From positions 56,206,077 through 56,270,076 of the forward strand of contig NC_085857.1 of the NCBI RefSeq assembly GCF_034702125.1: a DNA stretch of 64,000 nucleotides. Direction: 5' to 3'. Shown piece after piece: positions 1 through 12,417 of this stretch. The translations under genes were made by a program, and so were the position numbers. Position 1 is the stretch's first letter. Each line of letters starts with the position of its first letter. The notes beneath the pieces are model-generated. The model saw nothing but the letters and a program-made list of their open reading frames with translations, was not told the DNA's origin and ran no database searches. Source of the DNA: Engraulis encrasicolus (Eukaryota > Chordata > Actinopteri > Clupeiformes > Engraulidae).

Positions 1-18
1 TTTATGTCCAGAAGGGCT

Positions 19-19
<1 letters not shown>

Positions 20-70
<51 letters not shown>
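20..70. repeat. (GA)n microsatellite
   Basis: Nearly pure GA dinucleotide tract with one AAA interruption. Confidence 0.95.
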
Positions 71-75
<5 letters not shown>

Positions 76-1669
76 TGAGACGATGGCTTTGATCACGATC
101 ACCTCTGTATCGTCCTTTATGTTCAGAAGGAACACACGCACGGCGGATGCTCAATGAAAGACACACAGGATTCAAAACACGGTGTCATATAGACCGCTGA
201 GCACCACGGCGAACAAACCGGTGTGATAGCTTTTACGCACCAGATTCTCGTGCAAATGTAGGCCTACATCTACTTGTACGAGGCTACGGCAAGCGATGTG
301 GGACAAAGGTGTGGCAGGAAGCGAATGCCAACATAAACAGAGATTACACAAGCTTCGATATGGTCACCAAATATTTTGGGACTGTCATTTATGTTATGCC
401 TACACTTTGGAATTAGATCAGAGTCTTGTACTTACACGGGTATATTTGACTTACCTCAACGGTACCCTACCCTGTACTCAACTTTACAAACAGTTACAGG
501 GCACATGGAAATCCGGTGCATACAAAAGCTACCACACCGGACAGAATCACGGCGGATTCTCTCTCTCCCCACGGGTCTCACAAACACAGGCTTCACACAC
601 ATAGGAAACACTGGTCTTACCTTAACTGGTACATCAGGTCCATGCGCCGCGTTGTGCATGCTAACGTTACTTTAGCCGGTGCTGTTCATCCAAAGTCACA
701 TCTATTCGAGACGCCCCAAACGTCTCCAAAGCAATTTGGCATTGAATATGAGTAGCCGCGAGGATTTGTGTTTCGTGAGGCTCCGTAGTAAATTGTTAAG
801 TCGTAAAATCCCATGCGAATGGTCTTCCACACATTCTCGCCAAACAAGACACAGGGGAAACAAAAATCTTTTCTGTTGTACCACTCACTTTGAAATGATC
901 GGGTAGTTCTAATTTTCTGACCGGTCACCTGCAGACAGTAGCAAACCCTTCAGCTCTGTCGGTCCTCCATTCTTTATCACATATTTTCCCCTTGGAAATC
1001 CAACTTTGAGAGTGCTCTTAGTTTCGTTATGAAATCCACTTGTAGCAGTCAAAGTGAACAAGCTAGCCAACAACACCGACTGACTGTATTGTGAACTTCA
1101 GATTCGCTATGACGTAACTGGCCAGCAAGTCTCTCAACGCCAGAAGGAGTCTGCGGCCAGGCTACTGCTCGCCTCACTACTGTATCTGTCAGTGGGCGTT
1201 ATGCCAAAGCGTTCAGAGTAAAGAAATGATAATCACCCGTAGAAAATAGTAGAAAATTATCAGGAAATGAGGGCACACCATACATACTTCTATTAAGTGT
1301 ATAAAAACGTTTAATACAATATTACCAGGTTGCATTCACAGAACGAGCAAAATGGCGCATGCGCTCAAGCTTGTTAACGAGGGATTGCGCAATCCGGGGT
1401 GAGGCCAGTTCAGAGTTGGCCCAAATTCAGAGTATTCGGAGCAATTTGACATGAAATGGGCAAATATTACGATTTTGGCCACGGAAATGATTGAAAATGA
1501 GTGAAACTGTTTAAATACTACTCAAATGGTAGTTATGGTGCAGATGCTCGAAAACAATTGCTGTTATTGTTACTATTATTCACATTTACTGCATCTCATC
1601 ATTCTCATGTGGAGCTGGTGAGGCCGTGCCTCCCCTGCCGTATTGGAGTGCACGTGCCTGTCGCGCTAC
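71..1669. other. intergenic or intronic DNA, no gene seen
   Basis: No reading frame here has a family signature or paired splice sites. Short open stretches on both strands look like chance. No repeat family was recognised with confidence. Confidence 0.6.
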
Positions 1670-2168
1670 TGTAATTGAGTAGCTTTTTTGTGTACTTGTA
1701 CTTTTTAAACTACTTTTTAAAATGTGTAATTTTACTTTTACTTGAGTACATTTTCTTTCGAGTAATGTACTTCGGTACATTTTACAGCACAAGCTTTACT
1801 GAGTTAAAAAAAAAAAAAAAACACTAGAATTCAAGCCTAGTTTATAAAGAGTTGGCGCGTGCAACCTCTCACTCAAATGCTGATGGCTGACATCGAGGCT
1901 GATGATGGAGATTCACTTAACTCAGAGGAGATCAACACAGCTGTTCTTCCTCTAACCCAGTGCACCCCTTGCACGTCTAGAGGCAGAAGACGCTGATTGT
2001 TAAAAAGTAACTTTTTACATTTACTCAAATACATTTTAAATTATTTACTTTTTACTTGAGTAGATTTTTTGACTGGTAAATGTACTCGTACTTGAGTTCA
2101 TTTTCAACAGAGTAACAGTACTTGCACTTGAGTAGTGAGTACAATATTTTAGTACTCTTTCTACCTCT

Positions 2169-2169
<1 letters not shown>
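1670..2169 (-). mobile_element. hAT-like MITE remnant with ACTTGAGTA repeats
   Basis: AT-rich DNA built from variations of TACTTGAGTA and AGTACTTTTAC, typical of a very common fish hAT-derived MITE family. The right end, read on the minus strand, begins CAGAGGTAGAAAGAGTACT, which fits the CAGAGGTGGG type of hAT terminus. The left terminus was not identified, so the copy is probably truncated or interrupted. The family is recognised from memory. Confidence 0.55.
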
Positions 2170-2216
<47 letters not shown>

Positions 2217-2255
2217 CACACACACACACACCCACGCACACGCACACACACACAG
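2170..2255. repeat. (CA)n microsatellite
   Basis: CA tract with CG interruptions directly next to the hAT-like end. Confidence 0.95.
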
Positions 2256-2359
2256 CAATAAATGCAATTAAAGAAATCTATCACATACAATAAACAAACT
2301 TACATATTAACTGACTCTTGACATTCAATATGGTTCAACAACAAAAAAACAACAACAAT

Positions 2360-2680
2360 AATAATAACTAGAAATGCACTCAGAGAGTGCCAAGGAAGCC
2401 GTTTGATCATTGAACATTTGATTATGCAACACCCTCATTGTTTTCAAGTCTTTATTTTTGTAGTTACAAATAGAAACAGGGCAAATTTTGATATAAATTT
2501 TTGAAATTAAAGAAGTGTGTGAGCGCATAACTGACTTTCTTTCATTTCTTCCAGTAGCTTGATGTCCGTATTTCTGTCCCTCTCGTCAAACAGACAGACA
2601 AACCAAAGTGACGGAAAACACAACCAATGGTTATGCATTGCCTAGGCCATGTGTAGACCCTTGGTCTGGGTAACGGTAAA
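2360..2680 (-). repeat. interspersed ACTAGAAATGCACTC-type repeat, disrupted
   Basis: Begins with AACTAGAAATGCACTCAGAG and ends with a minus-strand form of the GTTTGTCTGTCTG / GGTTATGTTTT tail. The same family is at 10363-10610, 47066-47460, 53763-53820 and 54788-55128. A copy of the tail of the nearby exon lies inside it. Confidence 0.55.
2536..2587 (-). pseudogene. tandem copy of the end of the 4HB-like exon 3
   Basis: About 100 bp around here (2490-2590) repeats 2686-2786 at an offset of 196 bp. The duplicated part includes the last 17 codons of exon 3 and its GTCAGT donor. The codons are conserved (ending DIKLLEEMKE) with two amino-acid changes. No acceptor lies in front of it, so it is an exon-tail copy and not a usable exon. 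Confidence 0.7.
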
Positions 2681-2731
2681 TATTCAATTTAAATTTTTGA
2701 AATTAAAGAAGTGTGTGAGCGCATAACTGAC

Positions 2732-2920
2732 TTTCTTTCATCTCCTCCAGTAGCTTGATGTCCGCATCTCTGTCCCTCTCGTCCTCTCTCCTTCTCCGAT
2801 CCACGTTGAAGGTCTCCTGCAGTACTTTGGCATCGATGTTGAGGGACAGGATGAGAGACAGGGACTCCTGACTCAGTCGCTGGTTCAACTCCGTAAAGTC
2901 ACCGTCTACAGTGCCCTTTT
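2732..2920 (-). CDS. MLKL-type four-helix-bundle protein, exon 3 (partial gene)
   Basis: This 189-bp minus-strand exon reads in one frame as 62 codons plus split codons. It starts after the acceptor GTGAAG and ends at the donor GTCAGT. Key parts are DFTELNQRLSQESLSLILSL and then a highly charged RRRREDERDRDAD run. In MLKL-type HeLo/4HB domains the last helices have this pattern: a LNxRL...L motif, then an acidic/basic brace region with REDxxDR. It enters in phase 1, exactly what the exon at 5217-5379 leaves. It exits in phase 1, but no following exon was found below 2732. A long CA tract sits just upstream of the acceptor, where a pyrimidine tract would be expected, so splicing efficiency is doubtful. 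Other coiled-coil proteins remain possible. Confidence 0.6.
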
Positions 2921-2925
2921 CTTCA

Positions 2926-2930
<5 letters not shown>

Positions 2931-3003
<73 letters not shown>
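2931..3003. repeat. (CA)n microsatellite
   Basis: Pure CA tract of about 70 bp ending 11 bp from the exon 3 acceptor of the minus-strand gene. Confidence 0.95.
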
Positions 3004-3008
<5 letters not shown>

Positions 3009-3120
3009 GAGTGGGAGAAAGAGTTTTAGGAGGATTGGTAAATGACCTCAGGCCGGAATCGAACCCTGGTCCTTTGAGCAACATTACTGTACCTTTTTTT
3101 TCCTAAACTAATTGGAAGAG

Positions 3121-3278
3121 CGCCCATTTGGGAAACTCCAACTCCCATTGTCATTGTGACACAACACTCCACAGCACACAAGTGAACCCTGCACACAACA
3201 AAATTGCATTTATGCCTCACCCGTGCAAGGGGGCAGCCCTCAATGGTGCCCCTAGGGAGCAGTGTGGTGGGACGGTAC
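3121..3278 (-). repeat. tRNA-derived SINE, 3' part (split copy)
   Basis: On the minus strand this is the distal part of a SINE: a CACTGCTCCC-type core and a terminal segment with TCACAATGACAATGGGAGTT. It is the same family as 43615-43866 and 57429-57679. The rest of this copy resumes at 4444 after an inserted element. The core resembles the Deu/V-SINE type from memory. Confidence 0.7.
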
Positions 3279-4443
3279 CAGTGTCCACGCTAGAATTTTT
3301 ACTGGCCGGACAAGTGACCGGCTGTATTGCAGAATACCGGACATTTGAAATATCTAACGGACCTTTCCACATATAGCCAAACACACACTCCCTAATGGGT
3401 CAAAGTGTAGTAAATTGGTCTTTTCTGCCAGCAAAACTTAAATTTCACTAACATGTGGCCAGTTGTCTGGTGTTAATTTAGCCTAGAGCCCTGCTTGTGC
3501 GCACGGGCCGGGGAGTAAACGCGCGCTTTCTTTCACACACTCGAGAGCTCGAACTGAAAGAGAGAAAAAAACAGCCAGCCAATGTGCTGTGCGCAGATCC
3601 CCAAATTATCAACTCAAACAGTGTGTTTTATCAGCAAACCCGAAGAGCATTTCCCTACTCAAATTGGGTAACGAGGTGATGCCTGTAATAGTACAGTAAT
3701 GGTATCGACGCTACTGAAATTTGAATATTGCGTTGTGTTCCTGCGCTCTCGAAAGCAATGGAATTGACACGTACGTTCCGTACGATGCTCTATGGGCTAC
3801 ACGTTTTGGCCGGTGATGAAAACAGTTATAAAGCCCTGCATGCACTTTCACTGGGACTTCTTCGCGAGTCCATCGTTCTCTGGAATGTTTAACTTCACCC
3901 TCTGTAGCCTACTTGGAGATCCACCACCATTTTTCAGCAGAGGTAAAAGTGAAAGTGATTCGATGCGGCGATGCTGCGCATGCCATTGAGTCCCCAACCG
4001 TTAGGCTTGACTTCGCAACTGGGCATGAAACGGTTTTGCAAATGCAATGCCCTTTGTTGTGTTCACTGATATATTGGTAAAAATAGCCTTCAAAAAACAG
4101 AATCGTTCCTCGACAGCACAGCAGTGTGAGTCAAGGGATTATAAGCATAACGTGATTGGGGACAACGACGGTGGGGACGAGAGCGCAAGCAATGTTGCGT
4201 GCTGTTTATGACAAGTTCAGTTACATAGGCTATTCACAAATATTTTCAGCTTTGTTCAGTTTCATATTAGGCCTACTGGTGTTTTGTAACTTTAAGTAGG
4301 CCTATTTAAACTGGGCTAATATTATTTACTGACTAATTGCTGTCATTTTTGTCAGACATTTTGTCCGGGAACATTTTATTTTGCCGGTCATTCATGCATG
4401 CAAACGGCCAATGTCCGGCCACAGCCGGCTAACGTGAACCCTG
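3279..4443. mobile_element. 1.17-kb insertion with CAG...CTG imperfect TIRs inside the SINE
   Basis: It starts CAGTGTCCACGCTAG and its reverse end reads CAGGGTTCACGTTAGCCGG; GGCCGGACA follows near both ends. The 13 bp before it (3266-3278) match the 13 bp after it (4444-4456) at 12 positions. Unbroken SINE copies elsewhere carry this motif once, so it is a target-site duplication. No transposase frame was seen. The superfamily is not settled. Confidence 0.65.
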
Positions 4444-4605
4444 GGCGGGACGGTACCATGCTCAGGGTACCTCAGTCATGGAAGAGGATGGGGGAGAGCA
4501 TTGGTTAATTACTCCCCCCACCAACCTGGCAGGTCGGGAGTCGAACCAGCTACCTTTGGGCTACAAGTCTGATGCCCTAACTGCTTACCCATGACTGCAC
4601 ATAAT
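4444..4605 (-). repeat. tRNA-derived SINE, tRNA-related head (split copy)
   Basis: Read on the minus strand it begins GCAGTCATGGGTAAGCAGTT (box A region) and contains GGTTCGACTCC, a good RNA polymerase III box B. It continues the SINE interrupted at 3279. It is a SINE head and not a tRNA gene: the stems do not form a full cloverleaf. Confidence 0.7.
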
Positions 4606-4993
4606 TGTGATGACAAAGTAAACGTTCATGAATTAAATAGAAAAGATTCACTAATGAACGTCTGCTAGCTCCAGTTAGGCTGCCCATTGCCCTTTATTAT
4701 TTAGAATTATTTTAGCAACTGTTAGGGTTTAGAGTGTTGTCTGAAAGGGCCAGATGTCACAGGTAGGCTAATTTGTCAATGATACAGCCATAATGTACGC
4801 TGGCATGAAAGTTTCGCTATTTCATTCCTGGACACTGTAGTGAAATGTAATTAGAGGAATACAGTAGCCTGATGTGTACGTACTGATGAAGCGATTGAAA
4901 CAACTCTCTTGGTGCGCATGGTTTGTGGTGCGCAGAGCGTTTGATCCACACACACACATGTATGTACGTGTAACGGAGGCCAACTAGCAGAGT

Positions 4994-5060
4994 GTGGCGT
5001 GGAACGTTAGTAAACCTCTTCCCGATGCCTCATACATTATCTGTAGCTGTACTTGTACTG
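4994..5060 (+). repeat. short interspersed repeat, copy 1
   Basis: Shares GTGGCGTGGAAC, TTAGTAAACCTC and GCCTCATAC with 41186-41250, where a tRNA-like segment follows. This copy keeps only the front part. Confidence 0.5.
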
Positions 5061-5063
5061 ATG

Positions 5064-5120
5064 ACACACACACACACACACACGTGTACATGTACATACT
5101 GATGAAGCGTTTGATCCATC

Positions 5121-5170
<50 letters not shown>

Positions 5171-5200
5171 CAGAGACAGAGAGACAGACAGACAGACAGA
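5064..5200. repeat. (CA)n, (GA)n and (GACA)n microsatellites
   Basis: A CA tract (5064-5083) is followed by GA, GAGACA and GACA repeats up to 5200, just beside the donor of the 4HB exon 2. Confidence 0.9.
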
Positions 5201-5216
5201 CATGTAGGCTACGTAC

Positions 5217-5379
5217 TGATGAAGCGTTTGATCCAGCCAGTGTCCTCCAGTCTCCTCATGAGGCTGAGGGCCTCCTCCAGTAGTTCCTCCAGCCGGAGTC
5301 GAGTCCTCTGTAGCTGGGCTGTTTCCACCGCCGTCTGCCCCGCAGACTGGAGCTGGCCATCAAGGACATCGATACGGCT
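5217..5379 (-). CDS. MLKL-type four-helix-bundle protein, exon 2
   Basis: This 163-bp exon encodes 54 codons plus one base on the minus strand. It is bounded by the acceptor CTCACCTTCCAG and the donor GTACGT. The sequence is strongly helical: SRIDVLDGQLQ, then LRLEELLEEALSLMRRLE, then DTGWIKRFI. The pattern of a leucine-rich helix followed by a (G/N)W(I/V)KR segment is what I know from the third helix of MLKL-like 4HB domains. Exon 1 leaves phase 0 and this exon starts in phase 0. It leaves phase 1, which exon 3 completes. No stop or frameshift was seen. Family assignment is from memory. Confidence 0.65.
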
Positions 5380-5973
5380 CTGGAAGGTGAGAGTTTATTT
5401 GTTCATCAGCCAGAAATTAATACGGAGCTGAAAACTCATCTGCTGTGATGGCAAAAATAATTAGTATGTGTACCCATATCTATCCACCTTATTCCCATAC
5501 CCATTCACCCCGCCCAACATTTATAATACGTTTATTCTATGTGATTGGAATCTGTTACAAACAATATGTTTTAAAGTCGAGACCAACGTCGAAAAAATAA
5601 GCTTGTTGTGTATTTAATCAAAAGGATGTCTAGGGTTCTTTAATAACAAAAATGAGGAGCCGCGCTCCTATGCGAAACTCAAAAAGTACAAAAAGTCTTT
5701 CAAAAACAGAGAAGGCAAATGCTGGTTATAAATATCAAAAATACAAACCAAATGGCAATGGTCACGAGGCAAGAATGCTAACAGGCGTTGTTAACCCATT
5801 GATGCTGGATGCTGTAACATTCACCCTAGCACCTGGAGCTGCATGACGCAACATTCAAGCTCATGAGATTTCAGATTTTTTATTAAAAATGTTGGTATGT
5901 TGAAACTGAATGAACATGTTCTTATCAAAGAGGATGGGGTTATATTTTAAATACAATTTATTTACACACACAC

Positions 5974-6081
5974 CTTAAGCCTGGCTACGCGCTCCTTGTG
6001 TACTTTGGGCCGGGTCTCACGGATGTTGCCAATCAGCGTCATCGCTGTCTTGAACACCCCAATGACAGTCTCCAACTCCAT
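5974..6081 (-). CDS. MLKL-type four-helix-bundle protein, exon 1 (start)
   Basis: Thirty-six codons from ATG (6081) to a CTTAAG/GTGTGT donor: MELETVIGVFKTAM..., ending RPKVHKERVARLK. The C-terminal half nearly matches the plus-strand exon at 40840-40987 (RPKVHKERVARLK is identical), so the two are paralogues. A CACCAG acceptor lies one base before the ATG, as in the paralogue, so a non-coding 5' exon is likely. This copy lacks the first 12 or so residues of the paralogue, and a long GA tract sits immediately upstream; either the ATG used here is internal to an older exon or the front was lost. It should encode the first helix of a membrane-active HeLo/4HB domain. Confidence 0.65.
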
Positions 6082-6083
6082 TC

Positions 6084-6088
<5 letters not shown>

Positions 6089-6163
<75 letters not shown>

Positions 6164-6164
6164 T
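6089..6164. repeat. (GA)n microsatellite
   Basis: About 72 bp of pure GA immediately upstream (minus-strand sense) of the 4HB exon 1. Confidence 0.95.
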
Positions 6165-6419
6165 AAGGACAGAAAAAGAGAGGGGAGAGACAAAGTCAGA
6201 GCAATACATTGATTCTGATGCTCAGATCACATACAGCTGCTCTCTGTTGACTGAAAGATGTATTGCAGTTGCAGGCAAACAGAGAGAAAGAGAGAGAGAG
6301 AGAGAGGACAGGAATTTCAAGACAGAAAGAGAATTATTAATTTATTTATTTATTATTAAGGTAGAAAAGAAACAAATAGAAAAATAAGCTGGATGTTTTG
6401 CATACCTATCTTTTGTCAC

Positions 6420-6567
6420 ACCCTCAGACACACAGACACAGACACAGAAACACACGCAGACACGCACGCACGCACACACACATGCACACATACCTATCTT
6501 TCACCACACGCCCGAACACAAAGACATACACGCACAGGTGTACGTGCATGCACGCGCGCGCACGCGT

Positions 6568-6630
<63 letters not shown>

Positions 6631-6812
6631 GACACAAGGAAGCAATGTCTTAAAAAAAAGACATCCCCGCCTTTTCATGACCTACTCTCACAAAACATGT
6701 TTGTCATTCTATCAGATAAGAAAAACACACACACTCACGCACACACACACACATACGTGCATGCATGCACACACACACACACACACACGCACACACACGC
6801 ACGCGCACTAGG
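6420..6812. repeat. CA-rich microsatellite cluster
   Basis: Several CA, CACG and CATG tracts with a 56-bp pure CA run around 6570-6628. Open frames here are all His-Thr or Cys-Val repeats. Confidence 0.9.
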
Positions 6813-7420
6813 GTGCATCAGTTGCCCCCTATGAAAAGAAATTGCCTTGGCCCTATAGTAAAAATGTTCTACACCCAGTAAAAACACACTGTGTAAAATA
6901 TTTTGAAATTTGGATGAAGTCTACCGGGGCCACCAGCCCCATGAAAATAGAAAATAATGATGATAGTCAGAATCTTGGAATAGAAATGGACATTTTGCTG
7001 CATAAAGCTACCAAATAAAAACATATTGCCTCAGCTGTGTGATAAAAATGTTCTATGCACAGTAAAATCACTCTGTGTAAAATCTGTTGAAATTTAGATG
7101 AATTCTACCGGGTCCACCAGTATTCCAGACAAAAAATAAGCTTAAAAATAATCCCATATGTTTAGAACTGCATTATAATAGTTTCCTCTCTGAACAATAC
7201 TACTAGGAATACATGAAATAATAAGGAATACATGAAATAATAACAGAAATGAAAATAAATGAAAATAAATGAATATACACATCTTATTTCCTTCACTACA
7301 TTGTACCAATTTTGTGCAAACCTGAGCTTACCAAATGTGTGATCTGCCCACTAGGTCAAAGTTTCTTGGAATGATGGCCAGAACGCAACCACAAGGGAAA
7401 ATGCACCTGGGAAACTGCCA

Positions 7421-7500
7421 TTACATTACATTACATTACATTAGCCTACATTACATTACACTTAGCTGACACTTCTATCCAAAGCAACGTACAGTTATAA
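7421..7500 (-). repeat. LINE 3' tail with (TAATG)n
   Basis: Minus-strand reading gives TTGGATAGAAGTGTCAGCTAA followed by AATGTAATG repeats, a common fish LINE 3' end. A plus-strand counterpart is at 28345-28390. Confidence 0.55.
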
Positions 7501-7708
7501 TGTTTGGAAGTCAGAGGCGTGCTCAGTCCCTTTAGAAAGATGAAAAAAGTATTCTTGTGGGAGCTCTTTGGTTCAAGGTTCAATGTCAAAAAAGTAGCTT
7601 GAAAGCCTTTGGAATGTTTGTCTAACAAAGGGCTTCACTGTGTCAGTATCACTATGCCCTGAAGAAGGCTCAACTGCCACTATGCGTGGGCAATTTTAAA
7701 GTCCTTAA

Positions 7709-8060
7709 AGGTACACTGTGCAGGAAATGGTCCTAAAAGGTACTGCAGCTATGCTGCTCATTGAAACTGGGCTGCCTATTGCCAAATTTGATCTTTACAT
7801 GAAAGTTTAAGTAATAAACAAATATTTTCTAGTAAGATTCAAGTACATTCTTGCAGCTAAAAATGACTATTTTTGGAAATTCAAAATGGCGGACCATGGA
7901 GAAGATCCCCCTTTTCATGTATGAAAAGTGACATTTTTCCAGTCATAATGAATACTTAGAATCTGATGGTGGTGGTAAGTATTCATGAAAAAGGTAACAT
8001 TAGTGAATGGGCAGCATGAATTCTGGAAATAAACAACTAAAAATCTCACACAGTGTCCCT
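7709..8060. mobile_element. TTAA-flanked MITE, copy 1
   Basis: Flanked by TTAA at 7705-7708 and 8061-8064. Terminal repeats are AGGTACACTGTG and the reverse of CACAGTGTCCCT. The body matches the copy at 42566-42924. A TTAA duplication is shared by Kolobok and piggyBac elements; the AGGG-type ends fit Kolobok better, from memory. No coding capacity. Confidence 0.8.
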
Positions 8061-8162
8061 TTAATGACATGTCATAATAATTAAGACATTTTTAACTAAA
8101 CTTTTTGGAGTGCCTTGGTGAAGAAAAGTTTTTTCTCTTTTCAAGCAACTTTTTTGCAACTT

Positions 8163-8592
8163 ATTTTACAGGGCATTGATTACAGTCCCTGGAGCAATGT
8201 GGGGTTAGGTGCCTTGTCCAAGGGCACTTCAGCCATGGATGGAGGTGTAGGGTGAGGTAAAATGGTGCCCCAAGAGAGCAGTGCAGCGGGATGGTATCAT
8301 CTAAACTCCTGCAACAAAAGCTGTACGGTCCAGTCTATCTCGGAAGCTGTGTGGGCGGGATAAACGGTTGTCTGTGAAAATGCCTCTGCACTAAATGCCA
8401 CGCAATAGGATGGCACAAACAGCCAATCACACCGAACCCCCACACAGGAAACTGGGGGGCGTGATTTATACTTCTAGGGTACTCGGAGTACCTCTACTCA
8501 GTCATGGAGGGGGATGGGAGAGCGCACTGGTAAATTACTCTCCCCATTGGGTTGGGACTCAAACCGGAAACCTTTGGGCTACAAGTCTGAAT
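8163..8592 (-). repeat. tRNA-derived SINE, diverged and interrupted
   Basis: Holds the same blocks as the SINE at 43615 (GCAGTGCAGCGGGATGGTA, the TCAGTCATGGAGG block) and a box B-like GGTTTGAGTCC on the minus strand near 8560. About 180 bp of unrelated sequence interrupts it after 8299. Confidence 0.55.
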
Positions 8593-9875
<1,283 letters not shown>

Positions 9876-9962
9876 TGGGCATGTTATTACATGGTTTCAA
9901 CTTTGTAGTATCATACTAGTGTTATTATTACACCATTAAGAATACTTCTACTTGATAGAACA

Positions 9963-9963
<1 letters not shown>

Positions 9964-10022
<59 letters not shown>

Positions 10023-10063
10023 GTGCGTGTGTGCGTGTGTGCGTGTGTGCGTGTGTGCGTGTG

Positions 10064-10096
<33 letters not shown>

Positions 10097-10121
10097 GCGT
10101 GCGCGCGTGCGCGTGTGTGTG

Positions 10122-10190
<69 letters not shown>
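9964..10190. repeat. (GT)n/(GTGC)n compound microsatellite
   Basis: GT runs on both sides of a GTGTGC and GTGC core (10010-10110). The GC-alternating core could adopt Z-DNA. Confidence 0.95.
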
Positions 10191-10191
<1 letters not shown>

Positions 10192-10362
10192 CATGTGAGC
10201 AAATGTGGGTAGTTGGCCACTACAGACTCCAGGACATCAATATACTACAATGTGCTGTCATCTACGGCACAATGTGTATATGTATGTGTACTCTCCCTAA
10301 TCCTGTGCTAATGTACTCAATATAAAAAATAAAATAAAAAATCCCCCACAAACCGCATCTGC

Positions 10363-10419
10363 ACTCGTTGTTACCTCCGCCAAGGAGGTTATGTTTTTGG
10401 TCATGTTGGTTTGTATTTT

Positions 10420-10483
<64 letters not shown>

Positions 10484-10610
10484 GGCAGGATGACTCCAAA
10501 ATGGCGGTAGCGCACATCTCATGCTTGCCGTCACCAAATGCCATGGAGGGACAAGAAGTAGGAGAGGACAGTGCCCCCTCAGGAGACCAAACTTGAGAAC
10601 ACTCCTTTGC
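10363..10610 (+). repeat. interspersed repeat with internal (GTCT)n
   Basis: Contains TTACCTCCGCCAAGGAGGTT, then GGTTTGTATTTTTGTCTG and 15 or so GTCT units (10421-10482). The same family is at 47066-47460 and, inverted, at 54788-55128. Confidence 0.6.
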
Positions 10611-11384
10611 ATTGGGTGGGCGAAGTTTGGGCTATCTTACTCTAATTGAAGATGTTTGATCACACTACGGAAGTGGTTCCCAAACTATGGGTCAGAACCC
10701 TTAAGGGAGTCGCAGAGGTACTGAAGGGGGGTCACGGACAGAAAAGAGACATTGCATAAAACCTAGACAATAACATCTGTATGGCCATGAAGGCAACATT
10801 AAGCAAGTGGATCACAAAAATGTTGTGTGTTCCATTGCTTTGTGATGATGTTGAAAGTGGGTCATGAAAATATTCGTAGATCCAAAAGGGGGTCCCCACA
10901 GAAAAAGTTTGGTAACCGCTGCACTACATAATGTAGTGTGACCGCAGAAATACACCAGCGGCGATCTGAGCGAGTCGAGCGACGGAAGTAATTGACTTTG
11001 TATTGAGTCGCGCGACAAAAGCGATTCTGGAGACTAGAGCGATTTGCGCGACGAGCTCGACAATTTGAAGTTGAAATCTTTTCAACTTTCTATGACGCGG
11101 TTCGGCGACAAGCCGCAACAGCCAATGACTGTATAGAGGTCAGTGACCACAGCCAATGGGAATGATTGAATGCTTTGCCTTCTGCCTGTACGGACATACT
11201 CTAGTCTCCTCAATCGCTCGTATCGCTTGCTGCTGCACTCTGTCGCTTGAATCGCATCGCCGCTGGTGTATTTCTGCGGTGAGACAGCATGCTGCCACGG
11301 GGGTTGTTATAGACATTACTGTGATCATGGCTACTGCTAGAGATAAGCAGTATGCACAGAGTGCTCAGGGCACCAACCAGTGTT

Positions 11385-11645
11385 TGGGGCACCAACTCTC
11401 TCTCCTTCTCTATCTCTCCCTCACCGTCTCTCTTTCTCTCTCTCTTTCCCCCTTCTCCCTCCTTATCTCTCACACTGTCTCTCCCTCTCTCTCACCCTCC
11501 CTCCCTCCCTCGCTCTCTCTCTCTCAGACTGATTTGATTGCATCTTGTCTCTTTCTCTTTCTCTTTCTCTTTCTCTCGCTTTCTCTCTGACACTCCCCCA
11601 TCTCTCTCTCCCTCTCTCTCTCTCCCTCTGCCCCCCCCATTTCTC
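11385..11645. repeat. CT-rich low-complexity tract
   Basis: TCTC, CCCT and TTTCTC repeats over about 260 bp; no true coding pattern. Confidence 0.9.
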
Positions 11646-11699
11646 TCTAAGAGTAGAGTACTTCTTACAAACACCTTAGGAGACAGGAATGCCGCCCGT

Positions 11700-11775
11700 A
11701 CACATTCAAGACAAGGCAAGGCAAGTTTATCTGTATAGTGCATTTCATACACAGGTGCAACTCAATGTGCTTTAC
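11700..11775 (-). repeat. LINE 3' end (CR1/L2-type tail)
   Basis: Minus-strand reading: TTGTAAAGCACATTGAGTTG ... CTATACAGATAAACTTGCC then CTTGC repeats, a standard fish LINE 3' terminus. A relative is at 47590-47660. Confidence 0.55.
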
Positions 11776-11986
11776 AAGATTAACAAATGCAAAAAAAGGA
11801 AGAAAGAAGGAATTATATTAGAGTCAAAGAACATTTAAAACATTAAGATAAAACATAAGGTAAAAGGATAATAATAAAATAAAAAATAAAATAATAAAAT
11901 AAACATAAAAAAATAAATAAAATAAGAATTTGAGCTAGGGGAAAGCATCTGAGAACAGCTTTGTGTGTTCGTGACACACATTCACA

Positions 11987-11991
<5 letters not shown>

Positions 11992-12057
<66 letters not shown>

Positions 12058-12072
12058 TGTCTGTCTGTCTTG
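11992..12072. repeat. (GT)n(GTCT)n microsatellite
   Basis: About 60 bp of GT followed by GTCT units. Confidence 0.95.
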
Positions 12073-12417
12073 TCTGTATGTCTTCTTGTGCCCCCAGCCA
12101 CACACACAGGGCCGTAACCTTTCAAATACAGAGGTCAATACTGCATGCTGTAGGCTACATTTAGAATGTTTCAAACACTTCAGTCAAACTCGTAAGTTTG
12201 TTTTCCTGCCTTGAAGATAAATGGGGGTGTGTGTCCTCAATGGTTCTGTGTCCTTCGTTATGGCCATGCACACACACATAAATGCATGCACATACACACC
12301 TGAATCCACCTGCACACACCCACACAATATACTGTATACTGTATAGAGACAGGCATGCTTACAATGGTATACCTATATATACACGCAAGCACACATGCAC
12401 AGGCAGCATGACAAGGG

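Noticed and set aside
4444..4605. Possible tRNA gene (box A and box B on the minus strand)
   Set aside because: It is the head of a multi-copy SINE; no complete cloverleaf or terminator.
11156..11590. 144-codon frame over a CT-rich tract
   Set aside because: Ser-Leu low-complexity translation without motifs.
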